A DNA stretch of 64,000 bases from NCBI RefSeq assembly GCF_029541745.1, contig NZ_CP089746.1:1116001-1180000 (forward strand), read 5' to 3'. Shown here piece by piece: positions 28,508 to 36,890 of this stretch (position 1 is the first letter of the stretch; every line of letters begins with the position of its first letter). Under the pieces are notes generated by a model. That model was not told the DNA's origin. It did no database searches and saw only the letters and a list, made by a program, of their open reading frames with translations. The position numbers and the translations under genes were made by a program. Source of the stretch: Streptomyces sp. LX-29. Its GTDB lineage: Bacteria > Actinomycetota > Actinomycetes > Streptomycetales > Streptomycetaceae.

Positions 28508-30385
28508 TCAGGGCGCCGTCGTCACCCGCACCGACTCCGCCGTCAACCGGACCCGGTGGGTCGGGCCGCCACGCCAGGCGGCGGTCAGCTCCCAACCGCC
28601 GTCCGGGGCGCGGCGCGTGGTGACCGCGGCCAGGGCGGCGAGCGGAGGCGGGTCCGCGACGGCGGTGAGGCGGGCCAGACACAGGAACAGGTCGCCGCGC
28701 GGGGCGCCGGCCGCCGTCCCCCGCAGGGCGGGGGCGGTGGCGCGTCGGGCGAAGGCGGTGGCCACCGGCGGCGGCGCCGGAGCGGCCGACAGCCCGTGCA
28801 GGGGCAGGAGTTCGGAGCGCGGCGCGCCGTCCGCCGCCCAGCCGCTGAGCCGCACCTCCGCGCCGCGCGGGGCGCCGGTGACCAGGTGCGCGCGCAGTTC
28901 GCCGGCGCCGTGGGCGAGGACCAGGCTGAGGACGCGGGCCGGTCCCGCGCGGTGGCGTGAGGCGGCCCAGCCGTCGCCGGCCCCCAGCGGCTCCGGCTCG
29001 GTGCGGGAGGTGATCCGTCCGTCCCACCACAGCCCGAAGTGGTTGTCGGGCGCGGCCCCGTGGGGCGCGGGACCGGTGGCGGTGGAGTAGGCGAGTCGGG
29101 CGTAGTGCGGATCGTCGGGGTCCGGATGGGTGCTGCCGTGGTTGTGGACGCGGACCAGCCCGTCGGCGACGGTGGACTGTACGAGCCAGTTGGGGGCGGG
29201 CACCGCGTGGACGGCGTCGCCGCGCTCGACCGGGGCGGGTTCCTCGCGCGCGGTCCACACCGCGTGGTTGGCGGGGAGCAGCAGCCCGAGGAAGCCCTTG
29301 CTCGCCCAGTACGGCGAACCGGGTCCCGAGTAGCGCTGCAACACCCCCTCGTAGGGGCCGTGCCAGCCCAGGGAGAGCAGTCCGGTGCCGGCGGTCGCGC
29401 CCCGGTCGAGGAAGTAGCGCAACGCCCCCGAGGCGAGGCGGCGGGTGGTGCCGGGGCTCAGCGGGGTGTGTCCGGTGAGGGCGCCCAGCCACAGCGGGGC
29501 GGCGGCCGCGAAGCGGTAGGTGAGGGAGCGTCCCTGGTGCAGCGGGGCGCCGTCCGCGCCGAACAGCCGGGCCTGGTCGGCGAGGTGGGCGGCGAGCCGG
29601 GGGCCGTAGCGGGCGGCGCGGGCGGCGTCGCCGTCGAGCCAGGCGGTCAGCCCCGGGTACAGGTGCAGCGCCCAGCCGTTGTAGTGGTCGAAGGCACGGC
29701 CGCGCCCGTCGGTGTACCAGCCGCCTCCCGCGTACCACGGCTCGATGCGGGCCAGGCCCCGTGTCACGGCGGCGCGGGCGGCGGCGGGCCGGTGGCCGAC
29801 CTCGGCGAGGAAGCCGCCGACGGTCGCGGGGAAGAGCACCCAGTTGTTGGGGTGCGGCTCGGCGGTGAGGGCGTCCGCCAGCCAGTCGGCGACCCGTTCG
29901 CGGACCGCGTCGTCCAGCCGGTCCCACAGCCAGGGGCGGGTCAGTCGCAGGGCGAGCGCGAGGGACGCGGCCTCCACCAGCGGCTGGGACCGGTCGGTGA
30001 CGCGCGGCCAGTCCTCGGGGCCGGGGCCGCCCGGCCGCGCCGTGCCGGCCGCCAGCCCGGCGGCGTAGCGCGCCAACAGCCCGTCCGGGTCGGCTCCGTG
30101 CGCCCCCGCCACCCGCAGGGCGGCCAGCAGGAAGGTGCGGGCGTACCCCTCCAGCCCGTCCGAGCGCCGCCCCGAGACGCTGGGCCGGCCGCCGGGCAGG
30201 TGGTAGAGCGCACCGCCGGCGCTGGCGTACGGCGCCACCGCCGTCAGCAGGCCGTCGGCGGCCCACTCCCAGTGGGCGCGGGTCCAGCCGGTGTACGGGC
30301 TCAGCTCCCGGTCCTCGGGCGGTCGTCGCCGGCCGCGCGGGCCGCGTCCGCGCGGGGAGGCGGGGGACGTGCGCGGCTCGTCCAC
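28508..30385 (-). CDS. DUF2264 domain-containing protein
   Basis: 625 residues. The N-terminal 350 residues have the alpha/alpha-barrel features of DUF2264 proteins (YTGWTRAHWEWAADGLL, PHPNNWVLFPATVGGFLAEV, GGWYTDGRGRAFDHYNGWAL), a family related in fold to glycoside hydrolases acting on unsaturated uronides. The C-terminal 270 residues are beta-rich. No signal peptide. Molecular function is unknown; carbohydrate-related by fold and by its position opposite a beta-galactosidase. The GTG at 30385 is the most plausible start, just 23 bp after the peroxiredoxin stop on the same strand, suggesting an operon. Confidence 0.8.
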   Translation of the reverse strand: MDEPRTSPASPRGRGPRGRRRPPEDRELSPYTGWTRAHWEWAADGLLTAVAPYASAGGALYHLPGGRPSVSGRRSDGLEGYARTFLLAALRVAGAHGADPDGLLARYAAGLAAGTARPGGPGPEDWPRVTDRSQPLVEAASLALALRLTRPWLWDRLDDAVRERVADWLADALTAEPHPNNWVLFPATVGGFLAEVGHRPAAARAAVTRGLARIEPWYAGGGWYTDGRGRAFDHYNGWALHLYPGLTAWLDGDAARAARYGPRLAAHLADQARLFGADGAPLHQGRSLTYRFAAAAPLWLGALTGHTPLSPGTTRRLASGALRYFLDRGATAGTGLLSLGWHGPYEGVLQRYSGPGSPYWASKGFLGLLLPANHAVWTAREEPAPVERGDAVHAVPAPNWLVQSTVADGLVRVHNHGSTHPDPDDPHYARLAYSTATGPAPHGAAPDNHFGLWWDGRITSRTEPEPLGAGDGWAASRHRAGPARVLSLVLAHGAGELRAHLVTGAPRGAEVRLSGWAADGAPRSELLPLHGLSAAPAPPPVATAFARRATAPALRGTAAGAPRGDLFLCLARLTAVADPPPLAALAAVTTRRAPDGGWELTAAWRGGPTHRVRLTAESVRVTTAP

Positions 30386-30408
30386 GCGGATCGCCGGCGC
30401 CCGGGCCG

Positions 30409-30864
30409 CTACCGCGCCCTGCGGCGCAGCGCTTCCAGTGCCTTGTCCGCGTGGACCGACATCCGGAACTCGCTCTTCACGACCTCCAGCACCCGCCGGT
30501 CCGTGTCGATCACGAACGTCACCCGCTTGGTCGGCACCGCCGCGATCCCGCGCTTCACGCCGAACCGCTCCCGCACCGTGCCGTCCGGGTCGGACAGCAG
30601 CGGGTAGCCCAACGTGTGCCTCTCCGCGAACTCCGCCTGTCGGGCCACCGGGTCCGCGCTCACCCCCACCGGTCTCGCCCCTTCCGCGCGCAACTCGGCC
30701 GCGATGTCGCGGAAGTGGCACGCCTCCTTGGTGCACCCCGGGGTGAGGGCCGCCGGGTAGAAGAACAGCACCACCGGACCGTCGGCGAGCAGTCCGCTCA
30801 GCGTTCGCGAGGCGCCGGTCTCGTCCGGCAGCTCGAAGTCCTCGACCACATCTCCGATGTTCAT
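30409..30864 (-). CDS. Thiol peroxidase, BCP/peroxiredoxin Q family
   Basis: 151 residues. Thioredoxin-fold peroxidase with PAALTPGCTKEACHFRD: the first Cys is the peroxidatic cysteine and the second, five residues later, the resolving cysteine of the BCP class. It reduces hydroperoxides using thioredoxin or mycoredoxin. ATG 30864 (MNIGDVVEDFELPDETG) is preferred to a TTG three codons upstream. It is probably co-transcribed with the DUF2264 gene downstream. Confidence 0.94.
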   Translation of the reverse strand: MNIGDVVEDFELPDETGASRTLSGLLADGPVVLFFYPAALTPGCTKEACHFRDIAAELRAEGARPVGVSADPVARQAEFAERHTLGYPLLSDPDGTVRERFGVKRGIAAVPTKRVTFVIDTDRRVLEVVKSEFRMSVHADKALEALRRRAR

Positions 30865-30966
30865 GAGCCCCAAACTACCGATCGGCCACGACGATTACCC
30901 GGGCGGGGAGACCGCGGTGGGACGGGACGGCGGGTCACCGTGGCGGACACCGCGGTGACCACCCGC

Positions 30967-31383
30967 TCACCTCTCCGCGCCGAAGAGCTCCAGCAGGTCC
31001 CGGCGTTCGAACATGCGGGCCGTCTCGATGGCGGAGGGGGAGCCCAGGCGCGGGTCGGCGCCGCCGTCGAGGAGGGCGCGGAGGACGTCCGGTTCGCCCT
31101 TGAAGACGGCTCCGGCGAGGGGGGTCTGGCCGCGGTCGTTGGGGCGGTTGGGGTCGGCGCCGCGGTGCAGCAGGGCCGCCACGGTGTCGGCGTGCCCGTG
31201 GTAGGCGGCGAGCATGAGCAGCGAATCGCCCTTGTCGTTGGTGAGGTTGGCGGGGACGCCCGCGTCCACGTACGCGGCGACCGTGTCGGTGTCGCCGTGG
31301 CGGGCCAGGTCGAAGATCTTGGCCGCGAGTTGGAGCACCTCGGGGTCGTGTGCGGGCTCGTTCTCGGCGTTCGACTCACTCAT
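30967..31383 (-). CDS. Ankyrin-repeat protein
   Basis: 138 residues with three to four ankyrin repeats: ARHGDTDTVAAYVDAGVPAN, KGDSLLMLAAYHGHADTVAA, RGQTPLAGAVFKGEPDVLRA, the last degenerate. It lacks a signal peptide and is likely a small cytoplasmic binding protein. Such short ankyrin proteins beside catalase or peroxidase genes are common in Pseudomonas and actinomycetes, so the neighbouring peroxiredoxin may be meaningful. Target unknown. Confidence 0.9.
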   Translation of the reverse strand: MSESNAENEPAHDPEVLQLAAKIFDLARHGDTDTVAAYVDAGVPANLTNDKGDSLLMLAAYHGHADTVAALLHRGADPNRPNDRGQTPLAGAVFKGEPDVLRALLDGGADPRLGSPSAIETARMFERRDLLELFGAER

Positions 31384-31620
31384 GGCCTCGTCCTCCGGAT
31401 TCGACTGCTGCCTGACCGCGGGTGGGGCGGCCGCCCCGGGCCGCCTCCGCCGTCCAGAGTACGTACCTCCGCGGGACGATGATCAGCAAGGGCGCGCCCC
31501 GGCCCCGTTCAGCGGAATACATGGATAAACCACCCATTTGCGCCTTCGTGAAACTCGACACATCCTGTGATCCTGGAACCACTCATGGTGACCGTCCCCC
31601 CACCATCCAGGAGAATCGTC

Positions 31621-31815
31621 ATGATCCTGTCCATCTCTGGCGTCGTCCTGCTCGGCGTGATCGTCTTCCTGTTCTTCCGGAAGGACGGCCTCAAGGCGTC
31701 CCACGCCCTCGTCTGCTGCCTGTTCGGCTTCTACCTGGCGGGCACGGCCATCGCCCCGAGCATCAAGGCCGGCGGCGCGAGTCTCGCCAGCCTGCTGGGT
31801 GGGATCAAGATCTGA
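31621..31815 (+). CDS. Small conserved membrane protein, partner of FtsK-like gene
   Basis: 64 residues. Two hydrophobic helices: ILSISGVVLLGVIVFLFF (residues 2-19) and HALVCCLFGFYLAGTAIA (about 27-44), separated by a short basic loop RKDGLKAS, then a Gly/Ala/Ser tail ending GGIKI. ATG 31621 is preceded by CAGGAG. The stop is directly followed, after one base, by the GTG of the FtsK-like gene, so the two proteins are co-translated. Function unknown; membrane partner or anchor is my inference. Confidence 0.85.
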   Translation: MILSISGVVLLGVIVFLFFRKDGLKASHALVCCLFGFYLAGTAIAPSIKAGGASLASLLGGIKI

Positions 31816-31816
31816 C

Positions 31817-33673
31817 GTGCCACGACGACCACTTCCCCGCATCCCGACCGACGGCGGCTCCCTGCGCGACCGGAGCCGCGCGCTCGGCGCCCGGAGCCGG
31901 AAGCTCCTCGGCCGCGGCAAGGGGCTCCTGCACCACGGCCGGCAGCGCCTCGGCCGACACCCGGAGCCCCCCGGCGGGCACCCGGAGCTCCTCGCTCGGG
32001 CCAGGAACCCCCTGACCCGGAGCCGGGAGCTCCTGGTGCGCGGCCGGGGCTACCTCGGCCAGGGCCGGGGCGTCCTGGTCCGCGGCCGACGGCTCGGCAC
32101 CTCGGCGACCGCCGGCGCCGCGGACATCCTGCAGCCGCTGCTCACCATGGGCCGCGGCCTGCGGGTGCTGGCGGTGATGGCGCGCTGCCGCTGGACGGAG
32201 ACGCCGTCCGACCGGCGGGGACCCGCCCTGTTCCTGGTCGCCTCCTGCGCCCTGGTCGTCATGCTGCTGCCGTACGGCCCGCTGCTCGCCCTGATCGCCC
32301 TGATGGCCGCGGCCGGCTGGGCGGGGCGGCGCGCCCCGGCGTCCACCCCCACGGCCGTGCAAGTGGCCGCCGCCGAGCGGCTCCAGACGCTGTACGAGGC
32401 GCTCGTGCCGTACTTCTCGGTGCCCGAGGACCAGGACCCGCTCTACCGGCACGACGGCCAGTGGCCGGTCGCCTTCGAGGAGCACGCCTTCGACCAGGAC
32501 GGGCGGCTCCTCCGACTGCGGCTGCGCTATCCGCCGTACTTCAAGGACGGCGAACCCGAGGCCCGCGGCCTCATCGAGCAGCTGCTGTACGCCAAGTCCG
32601 GGCGCGGCCGGGAGTACCTCTTCGACTGGCACGAGGAGGACAACCGGCTGGAGGTGTCCGTGCTCGCCCCGCTGTCCACCGGGATCCACGCGCAGCGCTT
32701 CGTCGCCACCCCGGGCGAGGCCGTGCTCGGCTTCACCGACCCGACCGGGGTGGCGCGCACCCTGCCGGTCCTCGACGGCGAGGAGTCGCGGGACGCGCCG
32801 CCGGTGGTCTGGCGCACCGGGCCGCGCTCCACCGAGCCGCATCTGCTCGCCCTCGGTCAGCCCGGAAGCGGCACCACCACCCTGCTGCGCTCGCTGGCGC
32901 TCCAGGCCCTGCACCACGGCGACGTGCTGGTGCTCGACGGCTGCGGAGGCGGCGAGTACGCCTGCCTGACCGGCCGGGCCGGGGTGCTCGCCGTGGAGTG
33001 CGGGCTGACCGGCGTGCTGGCGACACTGGAGTGGGCCGCGCACGAGACCGAGCGTCGGCTGATCGCCGCCAACCGCGCACGGCAGCTCGGACATCCGGTG
33101 CCGGACGACATCCGCCGCCCCCTGTGGCTGCTGCTGGACCGGCCCACCGTGCTCAGCCAGCTCGCGGCCGCCGACGGCCGCACCGACCCGCAGGAGCTGC
33201 TCCACCTCCCGCTGCGGCACGGCCGCGCCGCGCACATCACCGTCGTGGTGGCCGAACAGCTCGACTGTCACGACGCGCTGAGCGAGCCGGTGCGGTCCCA
33301 CACCCGCGCCCGCGTGGTCCTCGGCCCCGCCTCGTACGACCAGATCAACGCCGTGCTCGGCGCCCCGCCGCACACCACCCCGACCCGCGAGGTGCCCCCA
33401 GGGCGCGGCTACGCACGGCTGGGCGGCGGTCCGGTGCACCGACTCCAGGTGCCCGCCACCCCCGACCCGCACGACGACGAGGCGAGCGAGACGCAGCGGC
33501 GCGCGGTGCTGGAGCTGCTGCCGGAGCGGACGATCCCGGGCGAGGACGCGGCCCCGGCCGAAGCGGACGCCGCCGAAGCGGACGCGGCGACCCCGCAGCC
33601 CGTCACCGTCGAGGCGGCGGTGGGCCAGCAGCCCGCCGACGGCGACGGACCGCTGCCGGTCCAGACCCCCTGA
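31817..33673 (+). CDS. FtsK/TraB-like membrane protein with degenerate ATPase motifs
   Basis: 618 residues. An Arg/Gly/Leu-rich segment (residues about 15-95) with repeated RGRG-like units precedes two membrane helices (LFLVASCALVVMLLPYGPLL region, about 135-168). The C-terminal half resembles FtsK/SpoIIIE/TraB nucleotide-binding domains. The Walker A site reads LGQPGSGTTTLLR, so the invariant Lys is Thr. The Walker B strand LWLLLDRPTVL has Arg where the catalytic Glu normally follows Asp. A C-terminal acidic, Ala-rich tail ends the protein. It is probably a pseudo-ATPase or a binding-only protein; the family is commonly annotated as ATP/GTP-binding. Confidence 0.8.
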   Translation: MPRRPLPRIPTDGGSLRDRSRALGARSRKLLGRGKGLLHHGRQRLGRHPEPPGGHPELLARARNPLTRSRELLVRGRGYLGQGRGVLVRGRRLGTSATAGAADILQPLLTMGRGLRVLAVMARCRWTETPSDRRGPALFLVASCALVVMLLPYGPLLALIALMAAAGWAGRRAPASTPTAVQVAAAERLQTLYEALVPYFSVPEDQDPLYRHDGQWPVAFEEHAFDQDGRLLRLRLRYPPYFKDGEPEARGLIEQLLYAKSGRGREYLFDWHEEDNRLEVSVLAPLSTGIHAQRFVATPGEAVLGFTDPTGVARTLPVLDGEESRDAPPVVWRTGPRSTEPHLLALGQPGSGTTTLLRSLALQALHHGDVLVLDGCGGGEYACLTGRAGVLAVECGLTGVLATLEWAAHETERRLIAANRARQLGHPVPDDIRRPLWLLLDRPTVLSQLAAADGRTDPQELLHLPLRHGRAAHITVVVAEQLDCHDALSEPVRSHTRARVVLGPASYDQINAVLGAPPHTTPTREVPPGRGYARLGGGPVHRLQVPATPDPHDDEASETQRRAVLELLPERTIPGEDAAPAEADAAEADAATPQPVTVEAAVGQQPADGDGPLPVQTP

Positions 33674-33710
33674 CCCCACGACACCGAGCCGGCGGGCCGC
33701 CACGACCACA

Positions 33711-33731
33711 CCCGGCCGGCTTCCGGCCGGG
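33711..33731. terminator. Terminator between convergent genes
   Basis: CCCGGCCGG-CTT-CCGGCCGGG is a perfect 9-bp stem with a 3-nt loop between the FtsK-like and MocR genes. Confidence 0.65.
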
Positions 33732-33801
33732 CGCCCGGCGGGTGGTCGACACCGCGGGGCCGCTCCGACGCGGCGCGCCACCGTGGCGGCCGCGAGCCGG
33801 A

Positions 33802-35307
33802 TCAGGCCACGTAGCTGCGCGGCAGGTCGGCCTCGGCCGCGGCGCCGGTGCGGACCAGGCGGCTGGCGGCGGCCAGGCGGCTGGCGGCCTCCTCGGCGAC
33901 CGGGCCGTTCACCGTGAACGGCAACCGGACGTACCCCTCGAAGGCGCCGTCGACGCCGAACCGGGGGCCGGAGGGGACCCGTACGCCGAGCCGCTCGCCC
34001 ACCTCCGCGATACGGGAGCCGGAGAGACCGCCGGTGCGCGCCCAGAGCGTCAGACCGCCGTGCGGCACGGTGAACTCCCAGTCGGGCAGGTGCCGGCGGA
34101 CCGCGTCGACCAGGGCGTCCCGGTTCTGCCGCGCCTCGGCGCGGCGCAGCTCCAGGGCGCCCTCCCAGCCACCGGTGTTCAGCAGCCAGGCGACGGCGAG
34201 CTGTTCCATCACCGGGGTGCCCAGATCTGCGTAGGCGCGGGCGGCCACCAGGGAGCGGATGACGTCGGGCGCGGCCCGCACCCAGCCGATGCGCAGCCCG
34301 GCCCAGAAGCTCTTGCTGGCCGAACCGACCGTGACCACGGTGCTGCCGGCCGGGTCGAAGGCGCTGACGGGGCGCGGCCGCGGGGTCCCGGGGTCCAGCG
34401 TCAGCTCGGACATGGTCTCGTCGGCGACGAGCACGATCCCGGCCGCGCGGGCGGCGTCCACCAGCTGGCGCCGCTGCTCCTCGTCGGCGAGCGCCCCGGT
34501 CGGGTTGTGGAAGTCGGCGATGACGTAGGCCATGCGGGGGGCGGCGTCGCGCAGCACCTGCCGCCAGGCGTGCAGGTCCCAGCCCGCCAGCCCGTCCGCC
34601 ATGCCGATCGGCACCAGCCGCACGCCCGCCTCGCGCATGAGCTGGAGGACGTTGGCGTACGAGGGGGACTCGACGGCGACCCGCTCGCCGGGGCGGACGA
34701 ACAGCCGACAGGTGGCGGCGACCGCGCCCATGGCGCCGGTGGTCACCATGATCTGCTCGGGCATGGTGGGGATGCCCCGCGCGGTGTACCGGTCCGCGAG
34801 CGCCTCGCGGAGGGCGGGCAGCCCGGCCGGGTAGTCGCCGTGGGTGTGCGCGTAGAGCGGCACCTCTTCCAGGGCGCCGGTGAAGGCGCGGGTCAGCCAG
34901 GGCTCGGGGGCGGGCAGCGCGGCACAGCCGAGGTCGATGATCGAGCCGGCGGCCTCGGGCGGCAGCGGATCCAGGCCGCGGCCGGGCAGCGGCCGTCCGG
35001 CGGGCACGGCGGTCCAACTGCCGGCTCCGCGCCGGGACTCCAGGAAGCCCTCGCCGCGCAGCGCCTCGTAGGCGGCGGCGACGGTGGTGCGGCTGACCTT
35101 GAGCGCGGCGGCCAGCTCGCGCTCGGCGGGCAGTCGGGCGGCGACCGGCACCCGGCCTTCGAGAACCAGCAGCCGCACGCCGTCGGCCAGGGCCCGGTAG
35201 GCGGGCAGCCGGCGGCCGGCCGGGGCGGCGGTGGCTTCGCGGGTGTGCTGGGAGGACAGGAGGCGGGCGAGCTGCGGTGCGCCCACCGCGGAGGTCCATG
35301 GACTCAT
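33802..35307 (-). CDS. MocR-type regulator (GntR helix-turn-helix plus aminotransferase fold)
   Basis: 501 residues. Residues 30-105 carry a GntR winged helix (RLPAERELAAALKVSRTTVA, AYEALRGEGFLESRRGAGSW), joined to a fold-type I PLP domain (VIADFHNPTGALAD, VADETMSELTL, and VGSASKSFWAGLRIGW with the Schiff-base Lys). MocR proteins use PLP as effector. It is divergent from a yczE-like gene, the arrangement described for YczR/YczE, so it probably regulates that transporter-like gene. ATG 35307 was chosen for conservation. Twelve-bp direct repeats lie in the spacer. Confidence 0.92.
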   Translation of the reverse strand: MSPWTSAVGAPQLARLLSSQHTREATAAPAGRRLPAYRALADGVRLLVLEGRVPVAARLPAERELAAALKVSRTTVAAAYEALRGEGFLESRRGAGSWTAVPAGRPLPGRGLDPLPPEAAGSIIDLGCAALPAPEPWLTRAFTGALEEVPLYAHTHGDYPAGLPALREALADRYTARGIPTMPEQIMVTTGAMGAVAATCRLFVRPGERVAVESPSYANVLQLMREAGVRLVPIGMADGLAGWDLHAWRQVLRDAAPRMAYVIADFHNPTGALADEEQRRQLVDAARAAGIVLVADETMSELTLDPGTPRPRPVSAFDPAGSTVVTVGSASKSFWAGLRIGWVRAAPDVIRSLVAARAYADLGTPVMEQLAVAWLLNTGGWEGALELRRAEARQNRDALVDAVRRHLPDWEFTVPHGGLTLWARTGGLSGSRIAEVGERLGVRVPSGPRFGVDGAFEGYVRLPFTVNGPVAEEAASRLAAASRLVRTGAAAEADLPRSYVA

Positions 35308-35326
35308 TGAATTCGGTCCACCTTCC

Positions 35327-35350
35327 TGGAATTGGCCATGGAACTGGACT
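35327..35350. promoter_or_regulatory. Direct-repeat operator candidate for the MocR regulator
   Basis: TGGAATTGGCCA (35327-35338) and TGGAACTGGACT (35339-35350) are adjacent imperfect 12-bp direct repeats between the divergent mocR and yczE genes. MocR regulators typically bind direct repeats, so this is a good operator candidate. Confidence 0.55.
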
Positions 35351-35440
35351 TGTTCCTTGGTCCAGAGTGTCACGCGGCAGGCCAATAGCGCCAGCCAGCG
35401 CACCAATCGCACCACGCTCGCACCGCCCGAGGAGAGTTCC

Positions 35441-36175
35441 TTGTCCGCAGCCAGGGGGACCCAGCTCACCCGCCGCATCGTCCAGCTCTACGTGGGGCTC
35501 GTCCTGTACGGGGTGAGCATGGCGATGATGCTGCGCGCCGACCTCGGCCTCGACCCCTGGGACGCCTTCCACCAGGGGATCTCCGAGCGCACCTCGTACT
35601 CCATCGGCACGGTGACGATCGCGGTCGGCGTGCTGGCGCTGCTGCTGTGGATCCCGCTGCGCCAGCGGCCGGGGCTCGGCACGATCTCGAACGTCGTGGT
35701 GATCGGCCTGGTGGTGGACGGGGCGCTGGCCCTGATGCCGACGCCGGACTCGCTGGCCGTGCGGGCGCCCCTGCTGGTCTTCGGCATCGTCCTCAACGGG
35801 GCGGCGACCGGCCTGTACATCTCGGCGCGGTTCGGTGCGGGCCCGCGCGACGGGCTGATGACCGGGCTGCACGCGCGGACCGGACGCTCCATCCGCGTGG
35901 TGCGGACCGGAATCGAGCTGACGGTGCTGGCGGCGGGATTCGCGATGGGCGGGTCGGTCGGCCTGGGAACGGTGCTGTACGCCCTGACGATCGGGCCGCT
36001 GGCCCAGTTCTTCCTGCGGATCTGCGCCGTGCCGGGAGCGGAGGAAAGCGGCTCCACGGTGGTCGCGCGATCCGAGACGACGACGGACGAATCCGACGCG
36101 ATCGACACCGCGGACACCCCGGTCACACACGGGCGTCCGGAGGGCGCGGAGAGTCCCACTCCGGATCGGATTTAG
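35441..36175 (+). CDS. YczE/YyaS/YitT family membrane protein
   Basis: 244 residues with five to six membrane helices: LYVGLVLYGVSMAMMLRADLG, TVTIAVGVLALLLWIPL, VVVIGLVVDGALALMP, PLLVFGIVLNGAATGLYISA (listed in overlapping parts) and a final pair ending FLRICAVP. GLDPWDAFHQGI and GPRDGLMTGL are the repeated family signatures. The rare TTG start at 35441 is supported by GAGGAG seven bases upstream. The last 45 residues are hydrophilic and acidic. Partner of the divergent MocR regulator; substrate unknown, a vitamin B6 or amino-acid link is speculative. Confidence 0.85.
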   Translation: MSAARGTQLTRRIVQLYVGLVLYGVSMAMMLRADLGLDPWDAFHQGISERTSYSIGTVTIAVGVLALLLWIPLRQRPGLGTISNVVVIGLVVDGALALMPTPDSLAVRAPLLVFGIVLNGAATGLYISARFGAGPRDGLMTGLHARTGRSIRVVRTGIELTVLAAGFAMGGSVGLGTVLYALTIGPLAQFFLRICAVPGAEESGSTVVARSETTTDESDAIDTADTPVTHGRPEGAESPTPDRI

Positions 36176-36199
36176 AGCTTACAGGCAAAGAGCGGTAGT

Positions 36200-36225
36200 G
36201 TACGCCCTCGACCTGCTAGGCGTAC
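36200..36225. promoter_or_regulatory. GTACGCC/GGCGTAC inverted repeat
   Basis: GTACGCC at 36200-36206 and GGCGTAC at 36219-36225 are exact reverse complements with a 12-nt spacer, 25 bp after the yczE stop and upstream of rbpA. It could end yczE transcription or be an operator. Confidence 0.35.
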
Positions 36226-36261
36226 CGTTACTGCGCGCTAAAGAGCCGGAAACGCTGGGTG

Positions 36262-36279
36262 ACATCTGCTGCCAGATGT
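36262..36279. promoter_or_regulatory. ACATCTG/CAGATGT hairpin or operator upstream of rbpA
   Basis: ACATCTG-CTGC-CAGATGT is a 7-4-7 inverted repeat embedded in a GTGACA direct repeat (36259-36264 and 36278-36283). It lies about 150 bp upstream of the rbpA start. Confidence 0.4.
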
Positions 36280-36343
36280 GACAAACCGGGCGCCTGTGGG
36301 TAGAACAACGGGGCGGCACGACGGGCGACGCATGTCCCAGAAC

Positions 36344-36370
36344 GGGAATCTTCACCGCCGACCGGACGTT
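36344..36370 (+). promoter_or_regulatory. Sigma-R promoter of rbpA
   Basis: GGGAAT (36344-36349), exactly 18 bp, then GTT (36368-36370) is a perfect match to the thiol-oxidative-stress sigma-R consensus GGAAT-N18-GTT. The start codon is 62 bp downstream. rbpA of S. coelicolor is an established sigma-R target. Confidence 0.85.
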
Positions 36371-36431
36371 GACCGGATGACGACGACAGCGACACCTGTC
36401 CTGTGGGCGACAAGCCCGGGAGGCACGATTC

Positions 36432-36806
36432 ATGAGTGAGCGAGCTCTCCGCGGCACGCGACTCGTGGTGACCAGCTACGAGACCGACCGCGGCATCGAT
36501 CTGGCCCCGCGCCAGGCGGTGGAGTACGCATGCGAGAACGGCCATCGATTCGAGATGCCGTTCTCGGTTGAGGCGGAGATTCCGCCGGAGTGGGAGTGCA
36601 AGGCGTGCGGCGCCATGGCACTCCTGGTGGATGGCGACGGCCCCGAGGAGAAGAAGGGCAAGCCCGCACGCACGCACTGGGACATGCTCATGGAGCGGCG
36701 CACCCGCGAGGAGCTGGAGGAGGTGCTGGCCGAGCGGCTGGCGGTCCTGCGCTCCGGCGCCATGAACATCGCCGTGCATCCGCGGGACACCCGCAAGTCC
36801 GCCTGA
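36432..36806 (+). CDS. rbpA: RNA polymerase-binding protein RbpA
   Basis: 124 residues, matching the family. RbpA binds the principal sigma factor and core RNA polymerase in actinobacteria and stabilises the open complex. The zinc-binding RbpA core uses C34, H38, C56 and C59 (YACENGH and WECKACG), and the basic linker/sigma-interacting segment THWDMLMERRTREELEEVL follows. ATG 36432 follows GGGAGGCACGATTC. It has its own sigma-R promoter and a very strong terminator, so it forms an independent unit induced by disulfide stress. Confidence 0.97.
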   Translation: MSERALRGTRLVVTSYETDRGIDLAPRQAVEYACENGHRFEMPFSVEAEIPPEWECKACGAMALLVDGDGPEEKKGKPARTHWDMLMERRTREELEEVLAERLAVLRSGAMNIAVHPRDTRKSA

Positions 36807-36848
36807 GCCGAGCCTCAGCCCGGTCACTGCGGGCGGATATCGATTGAT

Positions 36849-36890
36849 CAAGGGCCGGGGCCGCTGTGTGAGCAGCGGCCCCGGCCCTTG
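36849..36890 (+). terminator. rbpA terminator
   Basis: CAAGGGCCGGGGCCGCTG (36849-36866) pairs perfectly with CAGCGGCCCCGGCCCTTG (36873-36890) around TGTGAG, an 18-bp stem 43 bp after the rbpA stop. The right half of this hairpin is copied again at 37129. Confidence 0.92.

Noticed and set aside
31805..36130. A 1441-codon minus-strand open frame across the FtsK-like, MocR and YczE genes
   Set aside because: It covers several convincing genes on both strands and encodes low-complexity Arg/Gly/Pro sequence.
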